A stretch of DNA of 17,976 bases. It comes from JANMEX01 sp043744175 (GTDB lineage: Bacteria > Pseudomonadota > Alphaproteobacteria > Rhizobiales > Rhizobiaceae). Shown here in pieces: positions 14,689-17,976 of this stretch. The notes under the pieces were generated by a model. It had not been told where the DNA came from. It worked only from the letters and a program-made list of their open reading frames with translations, and did not search any database. The stretch lies in the NCBI GenBank assembly GCA_043744175.1, contig JAYTVD010000129.1, positions 1 through 17,976 on the forward strand. Direction: 5' to 3'. How positions within the stretch are numbered: the first letter of the stretch is position 1; every line of letters starts with the position of its first letter. Position numbers and translations under genes: made by a program.

Positions 14689-14896
14689 TAGCGCCCTCTT
14701 GTCTTCTCCCCGATTCTCTTTCGGGGAGAAGGTGGCGCGAAGCGCCGGATGAGGGGCGGTCTCGCGCCGAACATTCGTGATCTTTCGCCCCTCATCTGCC
14801 TGTCGGCGTTCGTCGCGCGAAAGCCAAATCGTTGGCTTTCTAAGTGCGTTCCTCAATCTCCCCGTTGGAAAAACGGGGACAAGAAGGCGCTCTGTC
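14689..14896. repeat. Structured intergenic repeat (RIME/MITE-like)
   Basis: Nested inverted repeats fill this stretch. The outer ends are AGCGCCCTCTTGTC and GACAAGAAGGCGCT (one mismatch). Inside are the hairpin TTCTCCCCGA/TCGGGGAGAA (14704-14713/14721-14730), GGCGC-GAA-GCGCC (14734-14746), GATGAGGGGCG/CGCCCCTCATC (14748-14758/14786-14796), GAAAGCCAA/TTGGCTTTC (14819-14827/14832-14840) and CCCCGTT/AACGGGG (14860-14866/14872-14878). The 'GGGGAGAAGGTGGCGCGAAGC' style of hairpin is familiar from interspersed intergenic elements of rhizobial-type alphaproteobacteria. No protein gene is convincing here. Confidence 0.65.
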
Positions 14897-14949
14897 ATTT
14901 GCAAGCCGCCTCGCAGCTACCAACTGACAACCGATCATTCGTAATTTCC

Positions 14950-14989
14950 AAACGAAACCGCCCGCGCAGAGAAAGTCTCCACGCGGGCG
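14950..14989 (-). terminator. Terminator of the Calx-beta gene
   Basis: On the minus strand CGCCCGCG (14989-14982) pairs with CGCGGGCG (14966-14959). The loop contains a second GAGA/TCTC stem, and GTTTCGTTT follows. It lies about 58 bases after the stop codon of the Calx-beta gene. Confidence 0.65.
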
Positions 14990-15046
14990 ATACAGTTGTT
15001 CAACACCCACTATTCTGAGTTAGACACCCGGCAATTGACCTACCAA

Positions 15047-16312
15047 TCAGTAAATATCGGAAGTGATCGTATTCACCAATTCCGCGTAAGTATGCCCTGC
15101 GTCATTAAGTCCGGCATGAGCGTTCCAATATTCGAACTCAGCAGCAGCCGACTCAATGCTCCAACCATTGGAATCATTTCCGTCAAACGCATTTTGCACT
15201 ATACCGATTATCTCGCCCGATGAATATTTGTAATGCAAGTCTTCATCAGCGGCGTTCAGCAGCGCGGCTACTGCCTGCGCTGCGAGCTGGTTTTGTCCAC
15301 CGCCGCCCAAATCAAGGGCATGAAGCAATGTCACATCTGCAAGTGCAGGAGTGCCATTATTGAATGGTGCTACATCATCCCAAGTGCGGTTAACCCCAAA
15401 GGTCGCCTCAAACGAAGCATCCTGATGCAAATCCCAATCCAGCAGCCCATTTGGGTTGCCCCAGAAGCCTTTGGAAAGACCATAGAATTCTGGATGGGTG
15501 ACGACCACGGTATCATTGTCCAAAATCGTCCCAATTCCAAGACCATCCGCCGTAAACGATGTGCTGCTTACTAGATCCGTCCCCGGAATATCCAGCGCCA
15601 CTGAAGTGAGATTGACGTTGAAATGCTCCGTCACTTCAAAGACGTTGTCGCCAGTGATAGCAACCGTGAGAGACGCACTGGTGCTACCGGCTGCGATTTT
15701 GAGAATGGCTGAGGTAGAAGAATAGTCGCCGGGGTTGGCCGCTGTACCGTCAGATGTGTTATAGGTTACATACACATCATATTGGTAAGCATGGTCTAGC
15801 GACACCGTGAAGGTCGCAGTCGGATCAGTACCTTCAGTAACGGTAACATCATTGACCGAAACCTTCGGCGCAGCCGTGACCACTGAATCTCCATCAACAC
15901 CTTTGATGCTCCCGCCCGCTGTGCTTGTGCTGGTTGCGCGCAGTCCGAAAGTGTCAAGCGAGTCCCAGCTAAGGCTGGCAGTCACACCATAATGCTCGCC
16001 TGCGGTTAGTGCCGTCGGCTTATCCCATCCGGCTGGCCCAAGGCCCGCAGAGGACAGCTTTAATCCGCCATCCCACGCTTCGCCCGAACCATTCATGTTC
16101 AAGCTCGAGTCCTTTTTAGCATCAAATCCAGTAGTGCTGCCTTCACCGGCAACAGCATCACCATCGCTCCAGTATATCGCATTAATATCGGCGAAGCCGG
16201 AAACACACTTAATATCAAATTTTACTTGACCGCCACCCATATCAATGGCGAACACCTGCAAAACCAAACCGTCTTGAATTATATCAAACGTTTTTATATC
16301 ACCGATGGACAT
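15047..16312 (-). CDS. Calx-beta domain protein, probably exported
   Basis: A 421-residue acidic protein. Residues about 149-268 form one Calx-beta domain (PKVSVNDVTVTEGTDPTATFTVSL ... GDYSS ... GIGTILDND), a calcium-binding beta-sandwich common in surface and secreted proteins. The first 145 residues look like another beta-rich module. The C-terminal part has GLSKGFWGNPNGLLDW (278-293) and LDLGGGGQNQLAAQAVAALLNAA (333-355). This resembles a recurring 'GFW.N...W / GGGG..AL.RQAVAALLNA' region I have seen in bacterial surface proteins, but I cannot name it. There is no N-terminal signal peptide or membrane anchor, which would suit type I secretion with a C-terminal signal; no RTX repeats are visible and no transporter is in the window. 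A GGGGAG site lies 6 bases before the ATG. Confidence 0.8.
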   Translation of the reverse strand: MSIGDIKTFDIIQDGLVLQVFAIDMGGGQVKFDIKCVSGFADINAIYWSDGDAVAGEGSTTGFDAKKDSSLNMNGSGEAWDGGLKLSSAGLGPAGWDKPTALTAGEHYGVTASLSWDSLDTFGLRATSTSTAGGSIKGVDGDSVVTAAPKVSVNDVTVTEGTDPTATFTVSLDHAYQYDVYVTYNTSDGTAANPGDYSSTSAILKIAAGSTSASLTVAITGDNVFEVTEHFNVNLTSVALDIPGTDLVSSTSFTADGLGIGTILDNDTVVVTHPEFYGLSKGFWGNPNGLLDWDLHQDASFEATFGVNRTWDDVAPFNNGTPALADVTLLHALDLGGGGQNQLAAQAVAALLNAADEDLHYKYSSGEIIGIVQNAFDGNDSNGWSIESAAAEFEYWNAHAGLNDAGHTYAELVNTITSDIY

Positions 16313-16384
16313 TTTCGCTCCCCTGTTACACCCAATACATGGAATCTATTTTATATATTTCAGATATTAATAAATTCTAATATA

Positions 16385-16413
16385 CTTTAACATTTTATTT
16401 ACCTTTTAGTCAA
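16385..16413 (-). promoter_or_regulatory. Possible promoter of the Calx-beta gene
   Basis: On the minus strand TTGACT (16413-16408) and TTAAAG (16390-16385) are 17 bases apart, within a very AT-rich stretch about 70 bases before the ATG. The -35 box is good and the -10 box weak. Confidence 0.35.
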
Positions 16414-16438
16414 TACTCGCCAATATTACGTTTATATA

Positions 16439-16640
16439 GGGAACAAACTGTGTTCCCATGCCCCACCCATCAAGTTTACGATCGCGTAGAACTAATCTTG
16501 TAAATTCTTTACAAATTTACATCCCGTCTTTGACGCAGTGCAACAAACCAACACGAAATCCTCGCCAAAACACACGAATTCACAACGCAAATCCTCACTT
16601 TTGTGACAAGCATCATGTCAGCACCATTCGCAGATGCGAA
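16439..16640. promoter_or_regulatory. Cluster of inverted repeats before isocitrate lyase
   Basis: The 356-base gap between two divergent genes holds four short dyads. They are GGGAACA-N5-TGTTCCC (16439-16457), TTGTAAA-N3-TTTACAA (16498-16514), TGACA-N7-TGTCA (16604-16620) and TTCGCA-GA-TGCGAA (16627-16640). The last ends 28 bases before the GTG start, where a repressor or activator of isocitrate lyase could bind. Their sequences differ, so more than one regulator may be involved. No regulator gene is in the window. Confidence 0.4.
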
Positions 16641-16668
16641 GTGACAGTTTTACAAAAAGGATAGGCCT

Positions 16669-17976
16669 GTGACATACCTGACCGATATTCAAAAAACCAA
16701 CGACCTCATCAAAAGCCACAAGGGAACATGGGATGGCATATCGGCCGAGTCCGTTGCCCGCATGAAGGTTATGAACCGGTTCAAGACCGGGCTGGACATT
16801 GCCAAATATACCGCCGCCATTATGCGAAAAGACATGGCCGCTTATGACAAAGACCCCGCCAACTACACCCAGTCGCTGGGCTGCTGGCATGGCTTTATCG
16901 GCCAGCAAAAGATGATCTCCATCAAGAAGCATTTCGGCACCACCAAGGGCTGCTATCTCTACCTCTCCGGCTGGATGATTGCGGCGCTGCGCTCCGAGTT
17001 TGGGCCCCTGCCCGATCAATCCATGCACGAAAAAACCTCCGTACCAGCGCTCATCGAAGAACTGTACACGTTCCTGCGCCAAGCCGATGCCCGCGAACTA
17101 AACCTCATGTTCCGCGATTTGGATGCCGCCGCTGGCAATGCCGTAAAACAGAAGGAAATCCAGCACAAAATCGACACCTACGAAACCCACGTCGTGCCGA
17201 TCATCGCTGACATTGACGCCGGGTTTGGCAATGCGGAAGCCACCTATTTGCTCGCCAAAAAGATGATCGAAGCGGGCGCTTGCGCACTGCAAATCGAAAA
17301 CCAAGTGTCGGATGAAAAGCAGTGCGGCCATCAGGATGGCAAGGTCACCGTGCCGCACGAAGTGTTCCTCGCCAAAGTGCGCGCCTGCCGCTATGCCTTC
17401 CTTGAACTGGGCATAGAAGACGGCATCATCGTCACCCGCACAGATTCTCTCGGCGCCGGCCTCACCCAGCAACTCGCATTCTCCAAAGAAGCGGGCGACC
17501 TGGGCGACCAATACAACGCCTTCCTCGATTGCGAAGAAATCACCGCCGATCAGCTCCAGTCTTCGGATGTTGTCATCAAGCGCGATGGCAAATTGCTGCG
17601 CCCTAAGTGCCTGCCATCAAACCTTTACCAGTTCCGCTCTGGCACAGGCGAAGCGCGCTCCGTGCTCGATTGCATCACCTCGTTGCAAAACGGCGCGGAC
17701 TTGCTGTGGATCGAAACCGAAAAGCCGCACATCAGCCAAATCGCGGGCATGGTGGATGAAATCCGCAAGGTCATTCCAAACGCCAAGCTGGTCTATAACA
17801 ATTCGCCATCCTTCAACTGGACGCTCAATTTCCGCCAGCAAGTGTTTGATGCCATGCAGGCAGACGGCAAGGATGTCTCCTCTTACGACCGCGCCCGCCT
17901 GATGAGCGTGGACTATGACGGCACGGAACTCGGCAATATCGCCGATGAGGCCATTCGCACATTCCAGCGCGACGCC
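16669..17976 (+). CDS. aceA: Isocitrate lyase, long form (cut by window edge)
   Basis: It splits isocitrate into glyoxylate and succinate, the first step of the glyoxylate shunt, allowing growth on acetate and fatty acids. The first 436 residues are present and the frame is open at the right edge. I chose the GTG at 16669: AAAAGGA lies about 9 bases upstream and the protein starts in the family style (TYLTDIQKTNDLI). Visible are SLGCWHGFIGQQK (69-81), the metal-site stretch ADIDAGFGNAEAT (180-192), the catalytic cysteine in KQCGH (217-221, KKCGH in many homologues), IVTRTDS (254-260) and NNSPSFNWTL near the end. The added middle section (about 265-320, with AFLDCEEI) marks the roughly 530-residue long form rather than the E. 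coli 434-residue form. Confidence 0.95.
   Translation, partial: MTYLTDIQKTNDLIKSHKGTWDGISAESVARMKVMNRFKTGLDIAKYTAAIMRKDMAAYDKDPANYTQSLGCWHGFIGQQKMISIKKHFGTTKGCYLYLSGWMIAALRSEFGPLPDQSMHEKTSVPALIEELYTFLRQADARELNLMFRDLDAAAGNAVKQKEIQHKIDTYETHVVPIIADIDAGFGNAEATYLLAKKMIEAGACALQIENQVSDEKQCGHQDGKVTVPHEVFLAKVRACRYAFLELGIEDGIIVTRTDSLGAGLTQQLAFSKEAGDLGDQYNAFLDCEEITADQLQSSDVVIKRDGKLLRPKCLPSNLYQFRSGTGEARSVLDCITSLQNGADLLWIETEKPHISQIAGMVDEIRKVIPNAKLVYNNSPSFNWTLNFRQQVFDAMQADGKDVSSYDRARLMSVDYDGTELGNIADEAIRTFQRDA

Noticed and set aside
14641..15018. Open frames of 87 and 89 codons on opposite strands
   Set aside because: They lie in the structured repeat and the terminator and show no protein-like pattern.
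16618..17511. Two minus-strand open frames opposite isocitrate lyase
   Set aside because: Antisense to a conserved enzyme whose motifs are all intact in the plus-strand frame.
1..17976. CRISPR array, tRNA or rRNA genes, insertion-sequence transposase or integrase
   Set aside because: I saw no regularly spaced repeats, no tRNA cloverleaf other than the tmRNA acceptor, and no transposase or integrase motifs on either strand.

Overview
The window comes from an alphaproteobacterium. The strongest sign is a circularly permuted two-piece tmRNA gene, whose tag ends in ...EVRLAA, followed directly by the alphaproteobacterial block sspB - DUF4169 - ribbon-helix-helix gene. Core genes are of moderate GC. 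I cannot place it to genus; Hyphomicrobiales-like is an inference from gene order.

Layout. 1-369 (minus): N-terminal part of a DUF4424 protein. 421-1215 (minus): thymidylate synthase thyA. 1325-1636 (minus): a DUF2853 protein with its own terminator. About 1800-2113 (plus): permuted ssrA (tmRNA), with the acceptor piece first, a hairpin spacer, then the coding piece. 2210-3176 (plus): sspB, DUF4169 and an RHH_4 gene, coupled by TAATG and ATGA overlaps. 3194-6937 (minus): a large AsmA-family envelope protein. 7041-8447 (minus): an FAD-linked D-lactate dehydrogenase-like enzyme, divergent from a hotdog thioesterase at 8532-9008. 9105-11213 (plus): a three-gene accessory cassette. 11300-13894 (plus): UvrD/PcrA helicase with an unusual internal insertion. 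13899-14519 (plus): an AT-rich multi-pass membrane protein. 14520-15046: no gene; two inverted-repeat elements and a terminator. 15047-16312 (minus): a Calx-beta domain protein. 16669-17976 (plus): long-form isocitrate lyase, cut by the window edge.

How the genes relate. The tmRNA adds an A-ANDNNAEVRLAA tag to stalled nascent proteins, and the adjacent sspB encodes the adaptor expected to deliver such proteins to ClpXP. The gene that writes the tag and the gene that reads it are therefore neighbours here. Isocitrate lyase, the lactate/glycolate-type oxidase and the thioesterase are ordinary carbon-metabolism genes with no visible shared control.

The best candidate for an undescribed system is the cassette at 9105-11213. 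It holds a 457-residue protein with a PD-(D/E)XK-type nuclease core and an unfamiliar N-terminal domain. Two small proteins follow, and they resemble each other along most of their length. The genes are spaced 8 and 1 bases apart, sit between core genes, and end in a terminator-like hairpin. A defence or conflict role is inference only.
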